Positions 44,881-60,699 of a DNA stretch of 64,000 nt are shown here, piece after piece; position 1 is the first letter of the stretch; every line of letters starts with the position of its first letter. Position numbers and translations under genes: made by a program. The stretch lies in assembly GCA_937969505.1 (NCBI GenBank), contig CALBWA010000001.1:1-64000 (forward strand), read 5' to 3'. This stretch comes from an uncultured Erythrobacter sp. GTDB taxonomy: Bacteria; Pseudomonadota; Alphaproteobacteria; Sphingomonadales; Sphingomonadaceae. Below the pieces are notes generated by a model that saw only the letters and a program-made list of their open reading frames with translations, was not told where the DNA came from and ran no database searches.

Positions 44881-47412
44881 ATGATGACCGATACGCGTTT
44901 TGATCCGTCACAATCTGACGGCCGTTGGCAAGCTGCCTGGGACAAGGCCGGCACGTTCAACGCGGACAGCAATTCCCCCAGGCCCAAAAGCTATGTGCTG
45001 GAGATGTTTCCTTATCCATCAGGGCGCATCCATATGGGGCATGTGCGCAATTATACCATGGGCGACGTGCTGGCCCGCTATAAACGCATGCGCGGCTTCG
45101 AGGTTTTGCACCCGATGGGCTGGGACGCTTTCGGCATGCCTGCGGAAAACGCCGCGATGGAAAAAGGTGTGCATCCCGGCGGCTGGACCCGGCAGAATAT
45201 CGAAACGATGAAGGCCCAGCTCAAGCGCATCGGATTTGCGCTGGACTGGAGCCGCGAGTTTGCCACATGCGACCCGGAATATTACGGCCACGAACAAGCG
45301 CTGTTTCTCGATTTGTATGAAGCAGGACTGGTCTATCGCCGGTCAAGCGAAGTAAATTGGGATCCGGTCGACATGACCGTGCTCGCCAATGAGCAGGTAA
45401 TCGATGGCAAGGGCTGGCGCTCTGGCGCCGAGGTCGAAAAGCGCAAACTTGATCAGTGGTTTCTCAAGATAACGCATTTTGCCGAGGACCTTTTGCAAGG
45501 GCTGGACGGATTGGACGGCTGGCCCGAGAAAGTTCGCCTGATGCAGGAGAACTGGATCGGCAAGAGCCAGGGTATCGAATTCTCGTTCGATCTGTCCAAC
45601 GGTGAAAAACTGCCAGTCTACTCTACCCGCCCGGACACGATCTTCGGCGCGAGCTTTGTCGCCGTTGCGGCCGACCACCCGGTTGCGCAGGCTGTGGTCG
45701 CAGCAAGTGATGCTGCGCGCGAATTTGTCGACATGTGCAAGCGCGGCGGTACGACGGCGGCTGAACTGGAAACAGCCGAAAAACAGGGTTTCGAAACCGG
45801 AATTACCGCAAGGCATCCCTTTACCGGCGCGCCACTACCGGTCTTCATCGCGAACTTCGTCTTGATGGATTACGGCACCGGTGCAGTGATGGGCGTGCCA
45901 GGGCATGATCAGCGCGATTTTGAATTCGCAACCAAATATGATCTGCCGATTGAGCGCGTTGTCGCCAGCGATCCAAACGCTGCCGACAAGCCCTTTGCGG
46001 GCGAAGCAGAATCTGGCGATGGTGTGATCGTCAACTCCGATTTTCTCGATGGCAAGTCTGTTGACGATGCCAAAGCTGATGTGATCTCCCGCGCCGAACA
46101 GGCTGGTTGGGGACAGGGAACCACCGTCTGGCGCTTGCGCGATTGGGGCATTTCCAGGCAACGCTATTGGGGCACACCCATACCGTTCATCCATTGTGAT
46201 GTCTGCGGTGTGGTGCCGGTGCCCAAGGACCAATTGCCGGTCACTCTGCCCGAAGACGTCGATTTCCAGACGCCGGGCAATCCGCTGCTGCGCCATCCCA
46301 CTTGGAAGCATGTTGATTGTCAGCAATGCGGTGGCAAGGCGGCGCGGGAAACGGACACGCTTGATACCTTCACGAATTCGAGCTGGTATTTCCTGCGGTT
46401 TGCCAGCCAACCCGATGACAAGCCCTTCGACGCTGAAGAAGTGGCCAAATGGCTACCGGTTGAGCAGTATATTGGCGGGATCGAGCATGCGATCCTGCAT
46501 CTGCTCTATGCCCGCTTCTGGACGCGAGCGCTTCAGCATATCGGCTTGCTCAATTTTGCCGAGCCCTTCGCGTCGCTGTTCACGCAGGGCATGGTCACAC
46601 ATGAAACGTATTATCGGCAAGACGGTGGCCGCGCGATTTTCTTCACACCCGATGAAATTGAAAGGGGCGGGGACTCCGCGACGTTGAAAGCTGACGGTGA
46701 CCCGGTCGATATCGGGCGCGTCATCAAGATGTCCAAGTCGAAGAAAAATGTCGTCGATCCGGACAACATCATCGACAGCTACGGCGCGGATGCGGCGCGG
46801 TGGTTCATGCTGTCTGACAGCCCGCCTGAACGGGACCTTCCCTGGTCTGAGGCCGGCATCGAAGGCTGCGCGCGCTTTGTTCAGCGCCTGTGGCGCTTGT
46901 TCGAAACAGCAGGTGGGCCTGTCGAGGGTGAAGACAAAGCCCTGGAGCGTAAGGCACACCAGACCATCGCTGCAGTTGCCGACGATATTGAAGCCCTGTC
47001 TTTCAATAAAGCCGTCGCCAGGCTCTATGAACTGACTGGTGCTGCGGAAAAGGCCGCGCCCAGCGCATCCAGGGATTTCGCGATTCGGACCATTTTGCTT
47101 CTGGTTGCGCCCATGATGCCGCATCTGGCTGAAGAAGCTTGGGCAAAAATTGGTGATGCCGAAACTGACGGGCTGATTGCTGACGCTCCATGGCCCGAAG
47201 TCGATCCCGCCATGTTGGTCGAGGACGAAGTGACCATCGCGATCCAGCACAAAGGCAAGCTGCGTGATACGATCACGGCCGCCAAGGGTATGGCCAAGGA
47301 TGATCTCGAAGCGCTTGCACTGGCCAGCGAGAAGGTCCAGCGGTCAATCGATGGAGCCGCTGTTCGTAAAGTGATTGTTGTGCCCGACCGTCTGGTCAAT
47401 ATAGTCACCTGA
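44881..47412 (+). CDS. leuS: Leucyl-tRNA synthetase
   Basis: This 843-residue class I synthetase has the HIGH-type motif [15 protein letters not shown] (HMGH 51-54), a CP1 editing domain with [19 protein letters not shown] and the [12 protein letters not shown] motif, the KMSKS motif at [14 protein letters not shown], and a C-terminal anticodon-binding region. The ATG has a second in-frame ATG directly after it. Its stop overlaps the lptE start (TGATG). I found no Leu-rich leader upstream. Confidence 0.98.
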   Translation: MMTDTRFDPSQSDGRWQAAWDKAGTFNADSNSPRPKSYVLEMFPYPSGRIHMGHVRNYTMGDVLARYKRMRGFEVLHPMGWDAFGMPAENAAMEKGVHPGGWTRQNIETMKAQLKRIGFALDWSREFATCDPEYYGHEQALFLDLYEAGLVYRRSSEVNWDPVDMTVLANEQVIDGKGWRSGAEVEKRKLDQWFLKITHFAEDLLQGLDGLDGWPEKVRLMQENWIGKSQGIEFSFDLSNGEKLPVYSTRPDTIFGASFVAVAADHPVAQAVVAASDAAREFVDMCKRGGTTAAELETAEKQGFETGITARHPFTGAPLPVFIANFVLMDYGTGAVMGVPGHDQRDFEFATKYDLPIERVVASDPNAADKPFAGEAESGDGVIVNSDFLDGKSVDDAKADVISRAEQAGWGQGTTVWRLRDWGISRQRYWGTPIPFIHCDVCGVVPVPKDQLPVTLPEDVDFQTPGNPLLRHPTWKHVDCQQCGGKAARETDTLDTFTNSSWYFLRFASQPDDKPFDAEEVAKWLPVEQYIGGIEHAILHLLYARFWTRALQHIGLLNFAEPFASLFTQGMVTHETYYRQDGGRAIFFTPDEIERGGDSATLKADGDPVDIGRVIKMSKSKKNVVDPDNIIDSYGADAARWFMLSDSPPERDLPWSEAGIEGCARFVQRLWRLFETAGGPVEGEDKALERKAHQTIAAVADDIEALSFNKAVARLYELTGAAEKAAPSASRDFAIRTILLLVAPMMPHLAEEAWAKIGDAETDGLIADAPWPEVDPAMLVEDEVTIAIQHKGKLRDTITAAKGMAKDDLEALALASEKVQRSIDGAAVRKVIVVPDRLVNIVT

Positions 47413-48014
47413 TGTCGAAGCATATGCACCCATCTGCTCACTTGGCCCGAAATGGTCTGTTGGCCCTCGGTTTGCCGCTCATACTCTTGTTGACCGGATG
47501 CGGTGGCCTTCAGCCTCTATACGGCAATGCCAGCAATGCCCGGCTGGCTCAGAATTTGGCTGACGTACAAGTGTCCTCCATTCCAGGCCGTGCAGGATGG
47601 CTGGTCCGCAACGCACTGACCGATCGATTGGGTGTGGCTGGAGAAGCCGGCGCCCGATATCAGCTTGATGTGCAATTGGACGATTCATTGCAGGGGCTTG
47701 GCGTCCTGAATGATGATACGATTACGCGTGAACGTCGAATTTTGCGTGCTCGCTATCAGCTGACAGATACCAGTACGGGCACGATCTTGCTGGATGCCAG
47801 CACTGGTTCGGATGCCGGTATTGATGTGGTGTCGAGCGAATACGCGACGATTGCGGCGGAACAACGCGCGCTTGAAAATCTCGCGCTAAATATCGCCGAC
47901 CGCATGGTGACGCAGATATCACTGACTTTGCGCCGGAATGGTGAGGCAGTTCACGCAGGCGAGACTGACCCGGCCAATCCGGCACCTGATATGGACGTGG
48001 TCGGCGAACAGTGA
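47412..48014 (+). CDS. lptE: LPS assembly lipoprotein LptE
   Basis: This 200-residue outer membrane lipoprotein has the lipobox LLTGCGG (Cys about 33) followed by LQPLYG, typical of alphaproteobacterial LptE. LptE plugs the LptD translocon and helps insert LPS. The ATG overlaps the leuS stop by one base, and the gene overlaps holA by 4 bases. The tail is rich in charged and Pro residues and not conserved. Confidence 0.9.
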   Translation: MSKHMHPSAHLARNGLLALGLPLILLLTGCGGLQPLYGNASNARLAQNLADVQVSSIPGRAGWLVRNALTDRLGVAGEAGARYQLDVQLDDSLQGLGVLNDDTITRERRILRARYQLTDTSTGTILLDASTGSDAGIDVVSSEYATIAAEQRALENLALNIADRMVTQISLTLRRNGEAVHAGETDPANPAPDMDVVGEQ

Positions 48015-49051
48015 AAGCAACACAGCGCGATTTCAACACCATCGCCAATCGGGCAGCGCAGCAATGTTCGATCTTCTTTTTCTGTGGTCCCGACGAAGCA
48101 GGCGCGTCCGCTGCAGCCGGTCGCATTATCGAGGAGATAGGCGATGCCGGCGAACGTCTGGATATGTCAGGCGCAGACTTGCGCAAGGATCCCGCCAGCT
48201 TGGGTGACGAGGCGCGCTCGTCCTCCTTGTTCGGTGACAAGCGGCACATTCTGGTGCGGGCCAGTGGCGATGAGGCCCATGATGCACTGAAGGCCCTGAT
48301 CGATACCGGCGATGCTGGTGCAGGCGACGCGGCCCCGGTATTGGTGGTGGCGACGTCTGCGACAGACAAATCGCGCACGGCAAAGCTCCTCGAAAAACGC
48401 AAGGACGCACTCGTGGCCATGTTCTGGCCGCCCGATCTTTCATCTGTAACCGTGTCGGTTCGCGCAATGGCGGATGCAGCTGGGTTGCGGCTCAATGGAG
48501 AATTGGCCGAACGCATAGCACGCGGGTCGGGGCTGGATGTGCGCTTGGCCCAATCTGAAGTGACTAAACTTGCGCTGTATTGTGATGCCTCACCTCAATC
48601 TCCTCATACAGTCGAAGCCGCTGATATAGATGCAATTGGCGCTGCGACTGAAGAGGATGGCTTTATGCCGCTGGTCAATGTCGTCCTTTCCGGAGATGCC
48701 AAGCGGGTGAGCCGCGAATTGGACCGGATGCGCGAACAAGCGATGAATCCGGTCGGCCTATTGCTTGCGATCGAACGGCGTGCCGCACAATTGACGCAGA
48801 TCACTGCACGGCTTGGCGGTCAAGGATCTCTCGACAAGCTCAATCGCGGGGAAAAGGCGCAACTTGGCATTTTCTTTCGTGAAGAACGCGAAATCCGCAA
48901 TCAGCTTGGCAAATGGCCTCGGCGAAAGCTCGACTTGCTCAGTACAAAATTGATCGGACTGCACCGCGCCCTGCTGACGAACAGTCAGTCGGCGGAATTG
49001 TTGCTGTCCCAAGGGATTATCGAAATCACCCGATTTGCAGCGCGGCGATAG
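48011..49051 (+). CDS. holA: DNA polymerase III subunit delta
   Basis: This 346-residue clamp loader subunit opens the beta clamp. It has the HolA pattern FFCGPDEAGASAAAGRIIEEIG at the N-terminus, a KSRTAKLLEKRKDALVAMFWP block and the C-terminal helical collar GLLLAIERRAAQL. The start is GTG at 48011 overlapping the lptE stop (GTGA). This leuS-lptE-holA order is conserved in Sphingomonadales. Confidence 0.93.
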   Translation: MKATQRDFNTIANRAAQQCSIFFFCGPDEAGASAAAGRIIEEIGDAGERLDMSGADLRKDPASLGDEARSSSLFGDKRHILVRASGDEAHDALKALIDTGDAGAGDAAPVLVVATSATDKSRTAKLLEKRKDALVAMFWPPDLSSVTVSVRAMADAAGLRLNGELAERIARGSGLDVRLAQSEVTKLALYCDASPQSPHTVEAADIDAIGAATEEDGFMPLVNVVLSGDAKRVSRELDRMREQAMNPVGLLLAIERRAAQLTQITARLGGQGSLDKLNRGEKAQLGIFFREEREIRNQLGKWPRRKLDLLSTKLIGLHRALLTNSQSAELLLSQGIIEITRFAARR

Positions 49052-49166
49052 CCAAGGGGCGCTGTGCGCACGATGACAGTGCTTTAATTGTGCATAGAAT
49101 TCGGACGCGATTAATCTGGGCGCCATTACCGACTAGGGTAAAGTCTGGCATCGGGATAGGTCGTCA

Positions 49167-50606
49167 ATGAACAAGCCTTTTGGCTCATCCAGCGAATTTG
49201 TAGAGGCAAAATCCGCCTCTGCGCCTATTGAGGCGGTCGCTGCTGTGCCCAGTGGAATTGTCGGCGCGCCTTCGCTGGAGCGACGCCGACTTCGGTTTTA
49301 TGCTGGAATGATGGCCGGAGACCTGGTCACGATTGTGGTCGCGTTTCTTTTTGCAGGACTGCTCTACGAAGGGAGTTGGCTGGGGACCAGAGCAGCTATG
49401 CAAGGGCAATTGTTGCTCCCGATTTTCTACACCATCGCCTTCTACAACCGGACGTATTCTTCCCGTGTGTTGATCGATCCAAGGTTGGCCATGCGCAAAG
49501 CGAGCATGGCCCTGGTAGTCGCAGCCGTCCTGCTCAATTTCGTGGCTTTTTACACCAAATCCAACGCAGAATTCTCTCGCGGCAGCTTTACGCTTGGGTT
49601 GCTTTTCAGTCTTTTCGGTCTGGCGTTGGCAAGGTGGCTTGCGACCCGGATCGTGCAGATCTTGTGGCAGGGTGTCGTACAGAACCAGATGGTGGTCGCC
49701 GATGGGGGTCCGCAATTCCATTTGGAAAATGCTCAGCGCATAAATGCCGAAGAAGCCGGGCTTCGCGCTGATCCCGAAGACCCGTATATGCTCGATCGTC
49801 TTGGCCGTTTGATGCGCAATCAGGATAGAGTAGTCATCAGCTGTCCCTCAGAACGGCGGGCAAAATGGGCCTTTGTCCTAAAGGCGGCCGGTGTGAGGGG
49901 AGAGCTCGTGAGCGAGCCAGCTCATGCGCTCGGTGCGCTTGGGGTTATCCGGTATGAAGCGCTGGATCGGACCACGCTGATTGTGTCCACCGGGCCGCTT
50001 GCATTGCAGAGCCGGGTGATCAAGCGCGGTTTTGATATCATTGTCGCGAGCTTGGCTCTGATTGCCCTTTTGCCCATCCTTTTGTGGGCCGCTTTACGGA
50101 TCAAGTTTGAGGATGGAGGGCCGGTACTGTTTGCCCAGCGCAGACTTGGGCGCGGCAATAGGTTTTTCAATATGCTCAAATTTCGATCGATGTCAGACTC
50201 GTCATGCGACAAGGACGGCACAAGCTCGACTGCGAGAGACGATCAACGTGTCACGAAGATCGGGGCCCGTTTGCGCTCCACCAGCGTGGATGAATTGCCG
50301 CAGCTCGTGAATGTTCTCCGCGGAGAAATGTCCCTCGTCGGCCCGCGGCCGCATGCTTTGGGATCTCGCGCCAACAACAAACTTTTCTGGGAAGTCGATG
50401 GGCAGTATTGGCAACGCCATTCGCTCAAGCCTGGCATGACAGGTCTTGCGCAAGTGCGCGGGTATCGCGGAGCGACCGAGTGCGAGGACGATTTGACTCA
50501 ACGGCTGCAGTCGGACCTGGAATATATCGAGGGCTGGTCACTGATCCGCGACATCCGGATTATCTGGCGAACATGGCATGTTCTACGTCACGACAAGGCC
50601 TACTGA
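49167..50606 (+). CDS. Undecaprenyl-phosphate sugar phosphotransferase (exopolysaccharide initiation)
   Basis: This 479-residue protein has four or five N-terminal helices (about 45-165), a central cytoplasmic domain (about 170-280), and a C-terminal bacterial sugar transferase domain starting at the helix [27 protein letters not shown]. The motifs [28 protein letters not shown] and [15 protein letters not shown] are diagnostic. It resembles WcaJ/GumD, which load the first sugar phosphate on undecaprenyl phosphate. GalU and the GtrA operon in the window supply related activities. Other glycosyltransferase genes of a cluster are not adjacent. Confidence 0.93.
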   Translation: MNKPFGSSSEFVEAKSASAPIEAVAAVPSGIVGAPSLERRRLRFYAGMMAGDLVTIVVAFLFAGLLYEGSWLGTRAAMQGQLLLPIFYTIAFYNRTYSSRVLIDPRLAMRKASMALVVAAVLLNFVAFYTKSNAEFSRGSFTLGLLFSLFGLALARWLATRIVQILWQGVVQNQMVVADGGPQFHLENAQRINAEEAGLRADPEDPYMLDRLGRLMRNQDRVVISCPSERRAKWAFVLKAAGVRGELVSEPAHALGALGVIRYEALDRTTLIVSTGPLALQSRVIKRGFDIIVASLALIALLPILLWAALRIKFEDGGPVLFAQRRLGRGNRFFNMLKFRSMSDSSCDKDGTSSTARDDQRVTKIGARLRSTSVDELPQLVNVLRGEMSLVGPRPHALGSRANNKLFWEVDGQYWQRHSLKPGMTGLAQVRGYRGATECEDDLTQRLQSDLEYIEGWSLIRDIRIIWRTWHVLRHDKAY

Positions 50607-50634
50607 TCGACCGTATCGCTTTTCGAAACTCATT

Positions 50635-51219
50635 CTATTGAGGTACGGTAAAACTGCCCGTGACCCGCCCATCGCTGCCGGTTGAGGTGGATACGCCAGA
50701 ACTTCCGCTCGCCGATCCGTCGACGCTCGAAACGCCGCTTTGCAAGTCAATCACAAGCCGGCCGCCATTCAGCGTATCACCGCCGCGCCGTAATCGCACG
50801 TTGCCAGCCATGGTGATGATCCGGCGGTTGAAATCATACACAGCGACATCTCCTGTGGCTGCCTCGTCACCGCGCGTGACCTGAACGCCACCTGTGGCCG
50901 TGATACGCTGGATGCTGAGCGATCCCGCGTCACTGAAATTGACCAATGTTCGCGCTGAACGAACACGCAATCCGGCTTGGGTGATATCGACGTTGCCCGA
51001 AAGCACCACGCGGTTCTGCCGGTCCTGTAATTCGATCCGGTCGGCGGCGTAGTTTACCGGTGCGTTGGAATTGTGAGCTGCAATGGCCTGGGCGTGCAAC
51101 TGCATCCCGCCCGCAGCGGCAAGAGTCACGCAGAAGGCGGCAATTCCCGAGCGCAAGCCAGTTTTCACCAAGGGAGAAAGTGAATGGTTCCAACGCGATG
51201 GCTTGGCAGATGTGCTCAT
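50635..51219 (-). CDS. lptA: LPS transport protein LptA
   Basis: This 194-residue periplasmic OstA-domain protein bridges the inner and outer membrane for LPS. The signal segment is at about residues 19-45 (SGIAAFCVTLAAAGGMQLHAQA), and the OstA domain (NYAADRIELQDRQNRVVLSGNVDI, then MAGNVRLRRGGDTLNGGRL) follows. The ATG overlaps the lptC stop (ATGA). The tail is Ser/Gly rich. Operon rnd-lptC-lptA. Confidence 0.92.
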   Translation of the reverse strand: MSTSAKPSRWNHSLSPLVKTGLRSGIAAFCVTLAAAGGMQLHAQAIAAHNSNAPVNYAADRIELQDRQNRVVLSGNVDITQAGLRVRSARTLVNFSDAGSLSIQRITATGGVQVTRGDEAATGDVAVYDFNRRIITMAGNVRLRRGGDTLNGGRLVIDLQSGVSSVDGSASGSSGVSTSTGSDGRVTGSFTVPQ

Positions 51220-51881
51220 GGTATCCTCAGCTTTCCAGGCGTCATGCTCATTCGCGCATTGCCTTCCAATGTAATGATGCGCTCTTCCAGATCACCGCGC
51301 AATTCGCGCGCGGAAAATGTTCCCGCTGGAACCACGCCTTCAACGCCGCTGTCGCCGATCATGGTCTGCTCATCAAGATCAATCGAGACACCTCGGGCCA
51401 CCATCGAGTAGCCGTCAGTCGCAGTGAAACGCACCGGACCGATGACCGAGACTACATCCTGTTCGATATCGAAAGCGCCGCCCTGTGCGCCGACGCGCGC
51501 AGGCCCATCGGACAGGACCATCAGCGCCATCAGATCACTCATCCTCACGACCCCCTCACTGCTGGATCGCTGGACGGCTTCGCCCGCAGTCAGGGTGAAA
51601 GGACGGCCATTATTGTCCTGGCCGCGATACATGGCATTGTCGACGCTCAGCCGCTCATCGATCATCGCCACCTTGTTCCGGTCGAGCAGAAAGCTGACTT
51701 CGCCCCGCGGACTGAGCGGGGTGACAACCATAAGTGCAGCCACCACGCCCACTGCCATGGGAAGCAATCGGGCAAGCCAACGAACAAGCGTATCATGTGA
51801 ACCGCCGGGCGCAGCAAAATGCTGACGCTTGCCGCGAAGTTCCTTTGCCCGCTCTGTTTCTATTCGTCGCTTGATGACCAT
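51216..51881 (-). CDS. lptC: LPS export protein LptC
   Basis: This 221-residue inner membrane protein has a single anchor (about residues 38-57) and a periplasmic LptC/YrbK beta domain. It passes LPS from LptFGB to LptA. The GARGVSIDLDEQTMIGDSGVEG-type repeats near residues 160-190 match the family. It overlaps lptA by 4 bases, and rnd is 25 bases upstream on the same strand. Confidence 0.88.
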   Translation of the reverse strand: MVIKRRIETERAKELRGKRQHFAAPGGSHDTLVRWLARLLPMAVGVVAALMVVTPLSPRGEVSFLLDRNKVAMIDERLSVDNAMYRGQDNNGRPFTLTAGEAVQRSSSEGVVRMSDLMALMVLSDGPARVGAQGGAFDIEQDVVSVIGPVRFTATDGYSMVARGVSIDLDEQTMIGDSGVEGVVPAGTFSARELRGDLEERIITLEGNARMSMTPGKLRIP

Positions 51882-51906
51882 GGCTCGATACTAACGCGCG
51901 AAACCC

Positions 51907-52524
51907 TTATTCGTGGCTGAATATATCGCGGTCTTCCCAGCCTGCGATATCCAGCCGTGAACGGGTGGGAAGAAAATCGAAACAGGCCTGAGCCATTTCC
52001 ATGCGGCCTTCGCGCTCCAGCCTGAGGATCAATTCTTCGCGCATCCGATGCAGGAAGCGCACGTCGCTCGCGGCATAATCACGCTGCGCGTCGCTCAGAT
52101 GTGGGCCGCCCCAATCGGAGGATTGCTGTTGCTTGGAAATGCTCTCGCCGAGCAATTCATCGACCAGATTTTTCAGTCCATGACGGTCGGTATAGGTGCG
52201 CACCAACTTGCTGGCGATCTTGGTGCAGAACACAGGCGCGGCCATTACGCCGAGATAATATTCAATCGCTGCCAGATCGAACCGTGCGAAATGGTATAGC
52301 TTGATCCGATCGGGATCCGCCAGAACCGCTTTCAGATTGGGCGCGTCATAGGTGCTGCCGGGGCTGAAACGCACGAGATGTTCGTCTGGCCCGCCATCGC
52401 TAATCTGAACCACGCACAAGCGGTCACGCCGGGTCACCAGACCCATGGTTTCCGTATCGATGGCCAGCGGGCCATCGCCCAAAACGCCTTCGGGCAGGTC
52501 TTCTTCATGAAAATGCACTGTCAT
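51907..52524 (-). CDS. Ribonuclease D-like 3'-5' exonuclease, single domain
   Basis: This 205-residue DEDDy exonuclease has Exo I AIDTETMGL, Exo II YHFARFDLAAIEYYLG and Exo III QRDYAASDVRFLHRM, all catalytic acids present. E. coli RNase D has two added HRDC domains that are absent here, as is normal in many alphaproteobacteria. It probably trims structured RNA. It is the first gene of rnd-lptC-lptA. Confidence 0.92.
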   Translation of the reverse strand: MTVHFHEEDLPEGVLGDGPLAIDTETMGLVTRRDRLCVVQISDGGPDEHLVRFSPGSTYDAPNLKAVLADPDRIKLYHFARFDLAAIEYYLGVMAAPVFCTKIASKLVRTYTDRHGLKNLVDELLGESISKQQQSSDWGGPHLSDAQRDYAASDVRFLHRMREELILRLEREGRMEMAQACFDFLPTRSRLDIAGWEDRDIFSHE

Positions 52525-52603
52525 AGGTCCATCGCCTTAGGCCGATTGGGGAAAGAGGGGAAGGGGTGGTGACATTGCAGCGAAACAGAGCCTAGCATGG
52601 GTC

Positions 52604-53290
52604 ATGACCCAAGAGGCAATTCCCGAGAGCTGGAAGTCCGCTCTCGCCCCTGTTCTGGACACGCCGGAGGCGCGCAAGCTGGGCGGCTGGCTGCGCGCTG
52701 AAGAGGATGCGGGAAAAGTGGTCTACCCCCCGCGCGGGCAACGGTTGAATGCGCTTGCGCTGACTCCACTCGATGCGGTGAAGGTGGTGATCCTGGGGCA
52801 GGATCCGTATCACGGGCCGGGCCAGGCGCATGGACTGTGCTTCTCGGTCGCCGATGGGGTCAAGGTGCCGCCTTCGCTGGTTAATATCTACAAAGAGTTG
52901 GAGAGCGATCTGGGCATTCCGCGCCGCGAAACTGGCAATCTGACAGGATGGGCGCGCCAAGGCGTGCTGTTGCTGAACAACACGCTGACGGTGGAGGCGG
53001 GCAGGGCGGGCAGCCATGCCGGGCGCGGATGGGACGCGGTGACCGATGCCTGTGTGCAAGCAGTGGTGGACCGTGGCGGGCCATGCGTGTTCATCCTGTG
53101 GGGCAGCCATGCGCGCAAGAAAGCGGGGCGTGTTGCAGGCCTTGGCAAGCAAGCCGATCAATTGGTGCTGACCAGCCCGCACCCCAGCCCCTTGTCCGCC
53201 TATAATGGCTTTTTCGGCTCAAAGCCTTTCAGCCAGACCAATGATTTTCTGCGCGAACACGGCTTGCCCCCGGTGGATTGGTCGGCATGA
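52604..53290 (+). CDS. ung: Uracil-DNA glycosylase
   Basis: This 228-residue family 1 UDG removes uracil from DNA. It has GQDPYHGPGQAHGLCFSV with the catalytic Asp, the VLLLNNTLTVEAG block and HPSPLSAYNGFFGSKPFSQTN. The ATG at 52604 is the first in frame. Its stop overlaps the next ATG (ATGA). Confidence 0.97.
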   Translation: MTQEAIPESWKSALAPVLDTPEARKLGGWLRAEEDAGKVVYPPRGQRLNALALTPLDAVKVVILGQDPYHGPGQAHGLCFSVADGVKVPPSLVNIYKELESDLGIPRRETGNLTGWARQGVLLLNNTLTVEAGRAGSHAGRGWDAVTDACVQAVVDRGGPCVFILWGSHARKKAGRVAGLGKQADQLVLTSPHPSPLSAYNGFFGSKPFSQTNDFLREHGLPPVDWSA

Positions 53291-53613
53291 CGCAGGATGA
53301 AGCCCGCGCCGCTTTGCGGTCCCGGTTGCAGGCGCTGGAGGCAGAGGCGAGCGCCAACTCCGATTCGCGCGATACGGTGGAATTGCAGCAGGACAGCGTT
53401 GGGCGCCTCAGCCGGATGGATGCGATGCAACAACAAGCGATGGCACAAGCGACAGAGCGCCGCCGCGATGCAGAGCGGGCGCGGATCGCATCCGCCTTGC
53501 AGCGACTGGAGGAAGGCGAGTGGGGCTATTGCCTCAAATGCGGCGAGGAAATTGCCGAGGCTCGGCTACAGCACGACCCCAGCGTGCCGCTTTGTGTGGG
53601 GTGTGCAGGGTGA
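53287..53613 (+). CDS. DksA/TraR-type zinc finger protein
   Basis: This is 108 residues from the ATG at 53287, which overlaps the ung stop by 4 bases. A coiled coil (residues 1-70, with RMDAMQQQAMAQA) is followed by the C4 zinc finger CLKCGEEIAEARL ending PLCVGCAG. TraR/DksA-like proteins bind the RNA polymerase secondary channel. It is shorter than E. coli DksA (151) and lacks most of the N-terminal part. Confidence 0.88.
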   Translation: MTQDEARAALRSRLQALEAEASANSDSRDTVELQQDSVGRLSRMDAMQQQAMAQATERRRDAERARIASALQRLEEGEWGYCLKCGEEIAEARLQHDPSVPLCVGCAG

Positions 53614-53679
53614 GGCGCGCTGCGCGTGATCGCTGGCGAGCCAGTTGCGGGCGTTGGCTGGAACTCTTAGTCTGGACAA

Positions 53680-54303
53680 ATGAGACCAATCGAAAAACTG
53701 CCACCCCAGTTCAGACTCTTTGAGAAAAAGGGTGGCGTGTTAGAGTTTGCGGTATTTGAGGATTGTGACGGCGGAGACGAAGAAATTTTTGAAGGGATAG
53801 TAAGCGCAATCCCGAGCCGATATGAGATCGAATCAGAGGTTCTCCGAGGCCAAGGTTATCGAAAGATCAGCGAGCGCAAGTTCTTTGGCGATTGGTATGA
53901 CTTTGAACGAGGAGACCTTCTAAAGAAGGGCCATCACACCACTGTTCGCGGAGGCACAATGATAGATCCGCCGCTAAGAAAACTGGACAAAGTGAGGTTT
54001 GAATCAGGAGTTGCTGATTTGCCTGATATCGGCGGGGGCGGTCAGTTCGCTTACGCGTTTAGTCATCCGCCGTATGGATTGTCTGGGCACCCCAGCGAAA
54101 TTCAAACTGTCTTTGAGCAGATTAGGGATTACATTCTCCCACCTGAAGAAATGAGCATCATTTACGATTGGAGCAACCCACAGCTGCCGAAAGTATCCAA
54201 ATTCTTCGAAGCTGGTTCGGAATGGTGGGGGATGTTTCTTTTCAGCATATATGTTCCTGCAATGCGGAAGCTGACAATTATTGCCGGCTCGACCAGCGAC
54301 TGA
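53680..54303 (+). CDS. Orphan hypothetical protein, base composition unlike its neighbours
   Basis: This 207-residue soluble, acidic protein has no signal peptide, membrane segment or motif that I recognise. Notable segments are LLKKGHHTTVRGGTMIDPPLRKLDK and FAYAFSHPPYGLSGHPSEIQ. The gene is visibly AT-richer than the flanking genes (for example GAAGAAATTTTTGAAGG near 53780), and its codons differ, which suggests recent transfer. It sits between the ung-dksA pair and the convergent gltD. The ribosome site is weak. Could be an accessory or immunity-type gene, but I cannot assign a role. Confidence 0.6.
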   Translation: MRPIEKLPPQFRLFEKKGGVLEFAVFEDCDGGDEEIFEGIVSAIPSRYEIESEVLRGQGYRKISERKFFGDWYDFERGDLLKKGHHTTVRGGTMIDPPLRKLDKVRFESGVADLPDIGGGGQFAYAFSHPPYGLSGHPSEIQTVFEQIRDYILPPEEMSIIYDWSNPQLPKVSKFFEAGSEWWGMFLFSIYVPAMRKLTIIAGSTSD

Positions 54304-54354
54304 GCGCGATGTCCGGGCGGGTCCCTCCCCAAAAAACCGTCACCAAGCAGAATT

Positions 54355-55791
54355 CTACCTCGGCAGTTCGCTCGCGCCCATCAGCGCCTCGTCGACGCTG
54401 CGCGCGCATTGGCGCCCCTCACGGATGGCCCAAACGACCAGTGACTGGCCGCGTCGCATGTCGCCGCAAGCGAACACTTTGTCGCGGCTGGTGGCGTAAC
54501 GCTCGGTATCGGCAGCAACATTGCCGCGATCGGTCAGATCAACGCTTGCCTGATCGAGCAAACCAGCTTTCTTGGGGCCCACAAAGCCCATCGCCAGCAG
54601 GATCAGATCAGCTTCGAGAGTGAATTCGCTGCCTTCCACTTCCTGCATCTGGCCGCCTTTCCATTCGACCCGGACGCACTCCAGGCCGGTGACAGTTTCG
54701 CCGTCGCCCACCACACGCTTGGTCAGAACCGCCCAATCGCGCTCAACACCCTCTTCATGGCTGGACGAGGTGCGCATTTTCAGCGGCCAATCGGGCCAGG
54801 TCAGGGCCTTATCTTCCTTCTCGGGAGGTTGCGGCATGATTTCCAGCTGAGTGACGCTTTTCGCGCCTTGACGGTTGGAGGTGCCAACGCAGTCGCTGCC
54901 AGTATCGCCGCCGCCGATCACGACCACATGCTTGCCTGTGGCAGTCAAAGTGCCGCGCGGTGCGGCACGCACTTCATCGTCGCCCGCATTACGCTTGTTC
55001 TGCTGCGTCAGGAATTCCATCGCCAGGCGCACGCCGGGCATTTCCGAGCCGGGGATCGCCAGTTGACGGGCATCTTCCGAGCCGCCCGACAGCACGATCG
55101 CGTCGAAGTTTTCCTCAAGGCTCTTGAAGGACACATCAACGCCGACTTCCTTGGAGGTTTTCAGCTCCACGCCTTCAGCTTCCATCTGGGCCGCACGCCG
55201 ATTGATCAGCGTCTTTTCCATCTTGAAATCGGGAATGCCGTAACGCAGCAATCCGCCGATCCGGTCACTCTTTTCAAACAGGGTCACGCTGTGCCCCGCG
55301 CGCGCCAATTGCTGGGCGCAGGCCATACCTGCCGGGCCTGAGCCGACAACGGCAACGGATTTGCCGGTCTTCTTTTCGGGCACCTGCGGCTCGATCCACC
55401 CCTCTTTCCATCCGCGATCGACAATTGCGCATTCGATCGATTTGATGGTGACGGGCTGGTCAACAATGTTGAGTGTGCAGCTTGCCTCGCACGGAGCGGG
55501 GCACACGCGGCCGGTGAATTCGGGGAAATTGTTGGTCGAATGCAGCACGTCGAGCGCATTCTTCCAGTCACCTTCATAGACCAGATGGTTCCAATCCGGG
55601 ATGATGTTGTTCACCGGGCAACCGTTGTGACAATAGGGGATGCCGCAATTCATGCAGCGCGATGCCTGGCCTTTCAGTGTGTCATCATCGGGCTGGACCA
55701 CGAATTCGCGGTAATTGCCGACCCGCTCCTTGGGATCGAGATAATCACGCTCGCGGCGATCAAGTTCGAGGAAGCCTGTTTCTTTACCCAT
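54355..55791 (-). CDS. gltD: Glutamate synthase (NADPH) small subunit
   Basis: This 478-residue beta subunit passes electrons from NADPH to GltB. The N-terminal region has two Cys clusters ([14 protein letters not shown] and CPAPCEASC), the FAD site [20 protein letters not shown], the NADPH site [11 protein letters not shown], and a C-terminal FAD-contact motif [17 protein letters not shown]. It is 5 bases downstream of gltB in the same operon. Confidence 0.97.
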   Translation of the reverse strand: MGKETGFLELDRRERDYLDPKERVGNYREFVVQPDDDTLKGQASRCMNCGIPYCHNGCPVNNIIPDWNHLVYEGDWKNALDVLHSTNNFPEFTGRVCPAPCEASCTLNIVDQPVTIKSIECAIVDRGWKEGWIEPQVPEKKTGKSVAVVGSGPAGMACAQQLARAGHSVTLFEKSDRIGGLLRYGIPDFKMEKTLINRRAAQMEAEGVELKTSKEVGVDVSFKSLEENFDAIVLSGGSEDARQLAIPGSEMPGVRLAMEFLTQQNKRNAGDDEVRAAPRGTLTATGKHVVVIGGGDTGSDCVGTSNRQGAKSVTQLEIMPQPPEKEDKALTWPDWPLKMRTSSSHEEGVERDWAVLTKRVVGDGETVTGLECVRVEWKGGQMQEVEGSEFTLEADLILLAMGFVGPKKAGLLDQASVDLTDRGNVAADTERYATSRDKVFACGDMRRGQSLVVWAIREGRQCARSVDEALMGASELPR

Positions 55792-55796
55792 GTCTC

Positions 55797-60437
<4,641 letters not shown>

Positions 60438-60699
60438 TCAAAGTCCATTCCTGTCAGGTGCCGACCGTGCGACGCCGCAATGAGGCCAATCGGCAAGGGT
60501 GCGCAACCGAATCTGCCGCTGAGCGCAGTATTTGTGTTGCAGAACGCCCTAATGGCGACATGAAATGATTTTTGCAACTGCGAAGCGCGCTGGATTGTTT
60601 CCAACCGGAAGCGTCCCAGTGGCAACTCCTGACGCGGAATACGTATGCGGCTAAGCTGGCTATTGGTCTGCAATGTGGCCGCTGTGCGGAGTGACAGTT

